NCBI RefSeq assembly: GCF_030247185.1
Contig: NC_080570.1
Location: forward strand, 121,832,689 to 121,896,688
Direction of reading: 5' to 3'
Length of the DNA stretch: 64,000 nucleotides
DNA from: Malaya genurostris
Lineage: Eukaryota; Arthropoda; Insecta; Diptera; Culicidae
In this document: positions 57,401 to 64,000 of the stretch, in pieces
How the letters are laid out: every line of letters begins with the position of its first letter
Position numbering within the stretch: the stretch's first letter is position 1
The notes under the pieces: model-generated
What the model saw: only the letters and a program-made list of their open reading frames with translations
The model's database searches: none
What the model was told of the DNA's origin: nothing
Made by a program: the position numbers and the translations under genes

Positions 57401-58155
57401 TTTGCGTAGTCTTTCCAATCAATATTTCGTGTGAGGTCATACAAAACATTGATTGTCTCCGATGGTCTTAATCCGCAGGTGATTGAGATTACGATAGGTA
57501 GATGATCGCTACCGTGGGGATCAGGGATCACCTTCCACTTGCAATCTAACCGTAGCGATGTCGAGCAAAGGGATAAATCCAGCGCACTTGGTCTTGCTGG
57601 TGGTGCAGGGATCCGTGTCATTTCTCCCGTATTCAAGAGTGTCATATTGAAGTTGTCGCAAATATCATGGATCATAGCTGATCTGCTATCGTCGTGAAGA
57701 CAGCCCCATCCCGTACCGTGTAAGTTAAAGTCTCCTAAAACCAACGTCGGTGCGGGAAGGAGCTCAATGATATCACTGAGCCACCGATGCCCAACCGAGG
57801 CTCTTGGGGGAATATAGATTGAAGCAATGCAAAGATCCTTGCCTTTTACTGTTATTTGACATGCGACAACTTCAATGCCTGGTATCGATGGGAGGTTAAT
57901 TCGATAGAAAGAATAGCACTTTTTGATCCCCAAAAGTACTCCTCCATAGGGATCATCTCGATCCAGACGAATAATGTTAAAATCGTGGAAGTTTAGGGGT
58001 ACATCAGAAGTTAGCCAAGTTTCGCATAATGCAAATGCGTCACATTTCAGATTATTCACTAGAATTTTGAAAGGATCTATTGTCGGGGTGATACTTCTAC
58101 AATTCCACTGTAAAACAGTGATTGAATCCTTAACCTCAAAGGGTGACTTAGCCAT
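54475..58155 (-). CDS. I-like LINE ORF2: endonuclease, reverse transcriptase, RNase H, 1226 aa
   Basis: The polyprotein would nick the target, copy the RNA and remove the RNA strand. The APE-type endonuclease (about 10-227) has QWNCR (N18), E45 in CETWL, GDFN (D142, N144), D193 and SDH (216-218). The RT (about 470-750) has SYRPIAM, FLDIKGAFDSV with catalytic D569, GLPQGSCLSPLLY (624-636) and LADD with D658 and D659 (the usual aromatic before ADD is Leu here). RNase H (about 943-1066) has D948 (YTDGS), E981 (AELAAI), D1005 (TDSLSS), then H1051 and D1061 (PSHCSIPGNEKAD). A C-terminal Cys/His motif follows (C1159, C1161, H1170, C1175). All expected catalytic residues are present and the frame is intact, so it may still be active. 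Confidence 0.93.
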   Translation of the reverse strand: MAKSPFEVKDSITVLQWNCRSITPTIDPFKILVNNLKCDAFALCETWLTSDVPLNFHDFNIIRLDRDDPYGGVLLGIKKCYSFYRINLPSIPGIEVVACQITVKGKDLCIASIYIPPRASVGHRWLSDIIELLPAPTLVLGDFNLHGTGWGCLHDDSRSAMIHDICDNFNMTLLNTGEMTRIPAPPARPSALDLSLCSTSLRLDCKWKVIPDPHGSDHLPIVISITCGLRPSETINVLYDLTRNIDWKDYANSISEKLKTTQELPPEEEYTFMAGLILDTAIQAQTKRVPGAKTNIRPPNPWWDKECSSLNADRASAFKQFRANGTHDNYRNYATLGTQMKNLIKAKKRGYWRRFVDGLTKDTSMSTLWNTARRMRNKNTTNESEEYSNRWIFDFAKKVCPDSAPDQRISRAATSNANEIPFSMVEFSLALLSCINKSPGLDKIKFNLLKNLPDSAKRRLLNLFNRLLEDNIVPHDWRQVRVIAIQKPGKPASDHNSYRPIAMLSCIRKLFEKMILFRLDNWVETNGLLSDTQFGFRRGKGTNDCLALLSTEIQMAFARKEQMASVFLDIKGAFDSVSINILSEKLHQHGLSPILNNFLYNLLSEKYMYFAHGDLSTIRFSYMGLPQGSCLSPLLYNFYVNDIDKCINTSCTLRQLADDSVVSIIGPKAGDLQGPLQDTLANLSIWVLQMGIEFSTEETELVVFSRKREPAQLQLQLGGETIAQVFTFKYLGVWFDSKGTWGCHIRYLKQKCQQRINFLRTITGTWWGAHPGDLIRLYQTTILSVMEYGCFCFRSAANTHFIKLERIQYRCLRIALGCMQSTHTMSLEVLAGVLPLKNRFWDLSYRLLIRCDILNPMVIENFERLVELNSQTRFMSLYFDYMAQNINPSSFVSNRAHFLDTSDSTVFFDTSMREEIRGIPDHIRPQVAPNIFYNKLRTVNCEKVFYTDGSNINESTGFGIFNQNITASYKLSDPASVYVAELAAIQYTLEIIETLPKDHYFIVTDSLSSIEALRAMKPGKYPPYFLGKIREHLRTLSGRSYSISLVWVPSHCSIPGNEKADSLAKVGALEGDIYERPICFNEFFSISRQKTLESWQTSWTNDELGRWLHAIIPKVSTKPWFKGMNVSRDFIRVMSRLMSNHYTFNAHLRRIGIVESGLCTCGDGYQDIEHVVWSCVEYRDARSKLLESLRARGRPPEVPVRDVLASRDSSYMLLIYQFLKHIRIQV

Positions 58156-59497
58156 CGAAGGATACGATCGCTGAAAGAAGGGGCCAATTTGCAGTCATCT
58201 GCTTCAAATATGTTTTCACTGTAGGCATGAATGCAATTAAAATGCTTTTAAGAGGGTCAGATATGTTGAAATTTTTGAAAATCCAGTCCACAATATCTGA
58301 GAACTTGATAAGTCCAGCACTGAGTTGGTTCTCAGATAGATTTTCGGGGACGCTTGGGGGGTTTGATGTCCCAGGAAGTGGTGGGAATTCTTTCGTAGAA
58401 TTTAGATTTCCTAGACCAGGAGCGTTTTGCTTCGGTTTTGCTTTAGCACCACTTCCTCTAGCTGTAACTTTTAGAGGCCCTTCTGAGGATATCTTCGAAC
58501 CCTTACTAGGAAGCTTGTGGGAGGATATATTTCTTCTCTTTCTATAGCTTTGATGGAAAGCCGAAGATGTACCTTCCAAAGGGTCGTCATAATCACTCTC
58601 GTCATTTGACAAGCAGGCATATGGGTTCGTTATTTGTTTGGGGGGAGTGGCACTCTTCAGCATATCGGCGAAGGAGCGTTTAGAATGTTCTTTCAGAGAA
58701 CGCTTCATTCTGTCACCGCGAAGTCTATACGCGGGACATGCCAAGAGGTCATGCGGACCCTCCTTACAATAGAGGCACTTTTCAGTATCCTTACCGCAAG
58801 AGCCATCCGCATGTCCTCCCCCACAGTTGGCGCACCGGGGCTTATTGCAGCAATGAGAAGCTGTATGCCCCAATTGTTTACAGTTGGTACAGTTCATTAC
58901 TCGCGGTACAAAGAGACGAACGGGCAGACGAACCCGGTCCAAGAGGACGTAGTTGGGTAAAGCCGAGCCAGCAAAGGTAACTCGATAAGAATCTGATTGG
59001 GGATAAGATTTTGTTCCATCCCCGGCGATCGATACTGAATGCAAGCGTTTGCAATCCAGTATCTTGACATTCTTAAGTAAGGGGTCTTTAAAACAACCTG
59101 CTCCGTACTTAAGAATGTCCTCACAAGTCAGAGTCGAATCGGTTACCACGCCGTCTATTTCGACTTCACGAGCTGGTATGTACACGCGGTAGTCCCGCGT
59201 AAAGTGCTCATTTCGAACAATCTCGTTTGCCTGCTGAGAGCTGGTTAGTAAGACCCTGAGCTTGTCTGGTCGTACTTTATCTATTCTTTTTATAGTAGAA
59301 TATCGCGAGGACAGGTCACGAGATATTTTCAAAGTATTCAATTTTTTGTCGTTTGATTTGGTCCGGAAATATACAGCATAAGGTCCGACCGGGAGTGCAA
59401 GCCCATCCGGATAGCTCTTAATGCGAATCTTACTGCTGTCAGCAGAAGTCTCCATCTTATCATCGGGAGGGGGAGGATCAGGTTCAGAGTTGCTCAT
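58148..59497 (-). CDS. I-like LINE ORF1 protein (gag-like), 449 aa
   Basis: This nucleic-acid-binding protein would coat the element RNA in a ribonucleoprotein. The N-terminal 20 residues are acidic and Pro-rich (SNSEPDPPPPDDKMETS). The middle region (about 40-200) resembles the folded domain of LINE gag proteins. Three CCHC zinc knuckles follow at residues 203-216 (CTNCKQLGHTASHC), 222-234 (CANCGGGHADGSC) and 241-254 (CLYCKEGPHDLLAC). The C-terminal half is basic and Ser/Pro-rich. The ATG at 59497-59495 is the first in this frame after the 411-nt 5' UTR. Its TAA stop (58150-58148) overlaps the ATG of ORF2 within ATGGCTAA, so ORF2 is probably translated by reinitiation at this junction. No stops or frameshifts are seen. 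Confidence 0.9.
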   Translation of the reverse strand: MSNSEPDPPPPDDKMETSADSSKIRIKSYPDGLALPVGPYAVYFRTKSNDKKLNTLKISRDLSSRYSTIKRIDKVRPDKLRVLLTSSQQANEIVRNEHFTRDYRVYIPAREVEIDGVVTDSTLTCEDILKYGAGCFKDPLLKNVKILDCKRLHSVSIAGDGTKSYPQSDSYRVTFAGSALPNYVLLDRVRLPVRLFVPRVMNCTNCKQLGHTASHCCNKPRCANCGGGHADGSCGKDTEKCLYCKEGPHDLLACPAYRLRGDRMKRSLKEHSKRSFADMLKSATPPKQITNPYACLSNDESDYDDPLEGTSSAFHQSYRKRRNISSHKLPSKGSKISSEGPLKVTARGSGAKAKPKQNAPGLGNLNSTKEFPPLPGTSNPPSVPENLSENQLSAGLIKFSDIVDWIFKNFNISDPLKSILIAFMPTVKTYLKQMTANWPLLSAIVSFDG

Positions 59498-59908
59498 GTC
59501 CTCACGGATAGTTGTGAGGATAAAATGATGAGGAACCGATAATAGAAAGGCGGGAGAATAAACAATGAGAAGACAGTACTTATCTTAAAATCCGGCTGAT
59601 CGTCCACCAAGTTCTCGCTTTTGCAGATCGGTGTATCACCGCAGATGGTGTGTAAAAATCCTCCACGAGGAAAAAAAACACAATTGTCTATAATGTTCAA
59701 CGTATAACGGCACTTTTCACCAGAACACAATATACAGTGATATCACAATAGCACCCGGCACTGGCCAACTGTGCCTATTGATACTAACACTCGCTAGCAC
59801 ACAGAGAGAGCAAAATGACCTTGAGAATGGATTAAAAAGCTCGACTGGACAAATGTTAAGAGGAACGTAAATACGCATTCGATCACATCGACTGTTGATT
59901 TGGAACTG
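59498..59908 (-). promoter_or_regulatory. 5' UTR and probable internal promoter of the I-like LINE
   Basis: The 411 bases before ORF1 must carry the promoter in such elements. The start with the flanking T gives TCAGTT, matching the arthropod initiator. I could not confirm a downstream promoter element. A short ORF (59730-59494) overlaps ORF1's start and looks like a chance reading. Confidence 0.5.
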
Positions 59909-60994
59909 AGTTTAGTGCAAATGTAGAACAGTTTGGTTAGATTTTTGCACTTTTCGCTGTGTGAAATTCACAGTAATCGAGATCAAGCGAAGCCTTCTTT
60001 GTTTTTGCGAAAAAGGGGAATGCTTGCATAATTCATACAATTGATCAACTAATTGATATTCGGAAGTGTTAAGGAACATGTCATTTGTTTTCGTATTCAC
60101 GACATCCAGTTATGTCTCTGACATTACCCACCCGCCTTTTTTATAATGCTTTCCAACGTTGCTTTTTCATCCATCGAAATGACTGGCAGCTGTGACGTAA
60201 TCGCTCTTGTCGAAAGCGTGCAGACGACACAAAACACATCTGCTCGCAGTGGCGATAGAATCCAAACTGATTCAATTTTTGTTAAGAGATTTCTTTTTAT
60301 GTGATTTCGTTTGTAGCTTTTTCACTAATGGGCGGTCCTAACGGCTATAAAAGTAGCTGCATACAGAATTTTATTGTCGATTATTTCGGATTTGCATTTC
60401 ATTGAAAGAAACTATCAGGATGCTGTATGGGATTCATCCATGCCTTTCAGAACGACCAAATTGTGGAACTCGCTACGATATTAAGCACTGTTCGGAACAT
60501 TTTTCCCGGACGATTTGTTGTACAGCAGCAGATATTTTATTCTCTTCCTTAGAACGCGTTCTGATTGGCTGGTGTTGACATGGAGCAAATGAGACAGGTT
60601 TTTAATAGTGTACTATTGAAATACTTCAATGCTTTTGCTATACACGTTTAAATTGAAAAATTTCAATTTTATTGGTAGTTAGATTATATAAATCCTTTCA
60701 CAGATCACTGAGCTATGAGCTTTCAAAGTACGAGAAAGGCAAACGCGCCATATGAATTATCCTCTTTGATACTCGTTTATACCAAACATTTCAGAAAAGT
60801 TTAATTTTGAACTATTTGAGATTATGTCACACAACTGAAAATTTTATCATAAAATTGTGATCATATTTCCGATGGCATGTAGCAAAAATTATGTTGATTC
60901 GTTAGATACAACAAGAGATATTCACGATCAAAAACTTATCACTCTCTCAGAGGGTAAATTTTGAAAAGGCACCCCATAGTAAAGTAAGTCGTCT

Positions 60995-61534
60995 TCACGA
61001 CAAAAGAAAGCTTTTACATTGATGGATTAAGTATAGTAACACGAAATCAGAACAAACTCTGTTACAATGGCTTTTTATATTAACTTTAGGTTTTGAATAT
61101 GAAGCTCCCATATTCAAAAAATACAAACCAACAAATTCTACATTTTCCATTTTGTCGACAACATCATCGTTTTCGGATAGGAAAGCAACCTCACCCAGAG
61201 AACAATCAAGTGGTACTTGACGAGAGAGCTTGATGACAAATCGGCTATTTGCTCTGAAAGGATTTATCATGCAAATTAGATGATATAATTTCATATATCG
61301 ACGAAAACATTTTAGAACTTTACCTATTGATACCAAATTATTGGATCGAGTACAGTTTCTAAATTCCGGGGTATTGTTTTGAACCGGCACATCTGGCAGT
61401 TCTTCCACTGTTTGAACTGATGAGTCCCGCACATACTCACTACCCAAAACACACTTTATCAACATATTCCATCAATTTTTCTATTGATTTTCGCGAATGA
61501 GCGCTGTTTTCCTCTTCTTGGATGGACGAGGCAT
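60995..61534 (-). pseudogene. Unrecognised ORF relic next to the nest
   Basis: A 156-codon open frame (61465-60995) follows, in the same frame, an ATG at 61534 that reads MPRPSKKRKTALIRENQ and then meets TAG and TGA. The longer reading would be about 180 residues with a basic, nuclear-signal-like start, a middle rich in Asn/Val and a hydrophobic, Cys-containing end (GLYFLNMGASYSKP). A second frame (61634-61440) overlaps the start. Its 3' end runs into the last bases of the Family A element. I recognise no family. It may be a decayed gene or transposase fragment, or a chance frame. Confidence 0.3.
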
Positions 61535-61788
61535 TTTGAAAAGATTGCAATACTTGAACTGTTTGTTTATTTTTGCATTCCATAGCAACGGTAAATAAGA
61601 TAACAGGGTTGCGGATAACTTGGAGGGGAAGCAATGTTTTAAATGGAAATAAGTGAAATGTTATAGTTTTATTTAAAAATATATTGAAATTTTAGATGCA
61701 GACGTACGAAAGTAATTTTGGTCCGTAATTTTAACTATATCAATGTGCGACTAATTGAAAATAATTCCTTTTTTAGTGTATTGTAAGT

Positions 61789-62350
61789 TTTTGCCTTTCT
61801 CATATAGAAAGGTTATGCAATCGCTTGAAAAACCGACCAGTGAAAATTGGCCCGGAGGGCCAAGTGTCATATACCATTCGACTTAGTTCATCGAGCTGAG
61901 CAATGTCTGTGTGTGTGTGTGTCAAATAATCTCACTAGGTTTTCTCGGAGATGGCTGAACCAATTTTGACAAACTAGGATTCAAATGAAAGGTCTCGTAG
62001 TCCCATACGGAATTCCTGAATTTCATCCGGATCCGACTTCCGGTTCCGGAATTATAGGGCGCGTACTAGAAGAGTTTGTGTGTCATGTTAGTTGGTGGCC
62101 GTACGAACCGACTTTGATTATGCCGGTTCTCGGGTTCCTGTGCCGGAAGTGCATATAATAGTGATCCCATTTCGTTTTCTAAAGGATGGCTTACGCAATC
62201 AAAGCACTGTTTTATTCTGTATGTTATGCATAAACATTCTCTTGGTTTCTTTAAAAAATCGAAAAGAAAATTTTTGAATAGAATACCTCAACATTATATG
62301 TACATGAGAAAGGCATCATTACACCACTAGGTGGATTAAAACAGGTTTTT
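61789..62350 (+). mobile_element. Family B element, compact complete copy
   Basis: At about 560 bp this is the shortest complete copy. It runs from 'ttgcctttctcatatagaaagg' to 'gagaaaggcatcattacacca(c)taggtggattaaaacaggttttt'. It contains 'cccggagggccaagtgtcatata', a short (TG)n (61908-61921), one 'gacttccggttccggaatta' module and 'gttggtggccgtacgaaccgac'. No ORF is supported. It is a good reference for the ends of the family. Confidence 0.75.
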
Positions 62351-64000
62351 TTCTCTCTAATTATGTATGGCAACACTGCCAATACAAAAGGGTGGTACAG
62401 TGCTGTCAACTGTTTTTTTCCAAAAATCTGTATTTGGCGGAAAAATCTAACTGTACAATATCTTTCTCGAAAAATCAAACATCGATTTAGTGCAGAAACA
62501 GATTTTGCAGCCAAAAAAAAAGGTCGCTCAACCTGGTGTACCCCTATGGAATCCAACACAAAAACTGAAAATCGGTATTTATCTGTATCACAATTGAAAT
62601 ATCGGTATTTTGAGAGAGCATATCTGTATTCATGTATCGAGTCCAAAAATCGGTATAATTACCGAGAAATCGGTATAGTTGGCAGCGCTGGGGTGGTATT
62701 ACCAATACTAAAGCAGGCCGGCAAACTTTTTATCGTGGATTTTCGGAAAATTTTCAAAACCAGAACTGTGAGTTATTCAAAGGTTTTATAATAAAATGCT
62801 TACAGCAGATGATAAATTCACCAGTGAAGAACAACTCAAAAGTGTTTCATGAAGCTTACTTATGTCATAGAGCTATAAACAGCAGTTGAAATCTTGAGGT
62901 GAGTGAAAAACAATAACATTCTAAGAAGAAACCTTCTAATGAAGGTCCGAAAAAGTTTTTCACAAATCATTCTTCAGAGTTGATAGTTTTTCGTAAACAT
63001 ATATCAATATATGAGTGATTATGTCACCAAATTGCAGTAGCAATTCTATGCAACATATTTACCGCTACGCGTAGAAAAAAATGTTTTATGGTTTGTTTAC
63101 ATCTAAGGCAGGGCAAAATAGCGGAAGGTGGAGTGGGTTTCTTGGTTGCCATTTGTGGCTCGCTTCCATGGTCACCTTAAGAAAATCCAGCGATTTGATC
63201 AATATATGATCAACTCATTGCTTTTGTAAGAATAATTTTATCCTGTCGAACATAGTTCCTAATAGAGAAGCTTGTTAATTAAATCCAAGTAGGCGGCGCC
63301 CACCTAAAATTCCATTTTATATGCTTGACGGCGTGCATAAAAATCAAATCACAAGAATCTAGAATTAAAAGCTAAAAGGAAAAAGTTTCTCCGGAAAGTC
63401 TCACCACGATATCATCACACCGAGACTATTAGACTGTAGTTACCCAGAAAAGATTTTACAAAATTAGATTCCCAGCCATTATCCATCGATTTCGGGAAAC
63501 GATAAAACAAATTCAATTACCCTGATTGCAAATCCCGTCTCCCTGATCGGCATGTGTCTTCCGCGTACCGGGGGAGAGAACAAGCGCCTGGCTCAAGTGA
63601 AAAAAAAAGTGAAAGGCCGGGACAATTTTCAAAAAAAGTAGAATAAATCAACTTCGAACGTAGGTGGCCGGGAAACTGTAAGTGAAAACATTTCATCGTC
63701 CTCGAAAGGGGGGTGGTTCTTCCACTCTCACAAAAATTGACTCAATTTCGGCACAAGAACCGAATATCCCTACAGTCATGCATTGACACTCCTTGGTTGG
63801 TGAGGCGGGGAAATCGAAGAATTATCCTACTATTTGCATACATTTCACTTGATTATTGTTAGCTCCTCTTTATGCTTTATGTCTCGTATCGGTAGGTAAA
63901 TCATTTCTATTCATGCCTTCGAGGAAAGATCTCAGCGAAGGAGGAATTCTACGGCCGCAACCTGCTGGCAGCTCATGTCGTCATTAAGTCACCGTTTTTC
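62351..64000. other. Mostly unique sequence
   Basis: 62370-62690 has 'ggcaacactgccaata' at the left and 'gttggcagcgctgg' at the right, partly complementary, with four 'atcggtat' words inside; it may be an old foldback element. The 142-residue ORF at 62363-62791 and its mirror (62646-62251) read this repeat. From 62800 to the end I see no element, RNA gene or coding exon. Confidence 0.35.

Larger units (their letters stand above)
53798..59922 (-). mobile_element. Full-length I-like LINE with 14-bp target-site duplication (level 3)
   Basis: The element is 53812-59908 (about 6.1 kb) on the minus strand. It is flanked by AGTTTAGTGCAAAT at 53798-53811 and 59909-59922. The undisturbed sequence of the paralogous site (about 52731-52758, opposite orientation) has this 14-mer once, which confirms both ends. 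It starts CAGTTCC, so with the flanking T it makes a TCAGTT initiator-like word, and ends GAAT followed by nine A's. It has a 5' UTR (59908-59498), ORF1, ORF2 and a 3' UTR (54474-53812). The RNase H domain and three-knuckle ORF1 place it in the I group in the broad sense. Confidence 0.9.
52837..60136 (-). mobile_element. Inner Family A element, inverted (level 2)
   Basis: A second copy in the opposite orientation is inserted in the middle of the outer one, with TTTT on both sides (52833-52836 and 60137-60140). It starts GTCATGAAGACGACTTACTT and ends 'acattacccacccgcc'. It is itself split by the I-like LINE at 53812-59908. The two copies together form inverted repeats of about 0.9 kb. The 68- and 62-residue ORFs found in these arms recur in inverted form and are not genes. 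Confidence 0.8.
52526..61001 (+). mobile_element. Outer Family A element (level 1 of a three-level nest)
   Basis: The left part is 52526-52836, starting GGCGGGTGGGTAATGTCAGA. The right part is 60137-61001, ending GTCGTCTTCACGAC. The element is flanked by AAAA on both sides. Removing the inner insertion restores the same order as in the uninterrupted copy at 31.7-33.2 kb ('agagccattagaacggctgattttgt' then '(t)aatgctttccaacg(t)tg'). Confidence 0.8.

Overview
This window looks like nuclear DNA of a mosquito, most likely an aedine. It is AT-rich and interspersed almost end to end with transposable elements (TEs). Recognisable pieces include a Juan-like Jockey-clade LINE, a broken ITmD37E-type mariner-like transposase, a tRNA-derived SINE and an intact I-like LINE with an RNase H domain. 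I read the species group from these elements and from the very long TE-filled intron; I cannot name the species.

Host genes: one spliced protein-coding gene can be rebuilt on the minus strand from four short exons that single-ORF scanning misses (16471-16352, 16283-16092, 15865-15790, 3100-2992). All three junctions have AG/GT splice signals and matching phases, giving a 155-residue protein that I tentatively call myofilin-like (insect muscle thick filament). Its last intron is about 12.7 kb and is packed with elements. No other host protein gene could be supported. Possible regulatory or 5' regions lie at 1.4-2.6 kb and 23.9-24.3 kb, and unique-looking islands at 37.7-38.6 and 43.4-44.7 kb.

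Layout. 0-3 kb: unique AT-rich DNA and the gene's 3' end. 3-16 kb: the big intron, with a retroposon headed by a 5S rRNA sequence and flanked by a 25-bp target duplication, a small hAT-type MITE with an 8-bp duplication, and a 6-kb TTAA-flanked foldback element holding several nested repeats. 17.4-18.1 kb: a 7-bp satellite. 19.6-22.9 kb: diverged arrays whose unit is one arm of a palindromic element at 27.5 kb. 27-31 kb: foldback elements, a 500-N gap and long microsatellites. 31.7-37.2 kb: more non-autonomous elements. 38.9-42.7 kb: decayed Juan-like LINE. 46.2-47.5 kb: dead mariner-like element and a detached Juan 5' end. 48.3-49.9 kb: non-coding retroposon with a 23-bp target duplication. 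51.2 kb: SINE. 52.5-61.0 kb: a three-level nest in which an intact 6.1-kb I-like LINE sits inside one copy of a non-autonomous element, which sits inverted inside another copy. 61-64 kb: an unrecognised broken ORF, one more short element and unique sequence.

I use working names for unnamed repeats. Family A has ends GGCGGGTGGG / GTCGTGAATACGAC and is flanked by AAAA. Family B has CCTTTCTCAT-type ends, an internal (TG)n and CCGGAACCGGAAGTCGGAT modules. Family C is the 3.8-5.0 and 8.5-10.5 kb repeat. Family D is the 25.8, 34.3 and 36.96 kb repeat. The only intact autonomous genes seen are the two ORFs of the I-like LINE.
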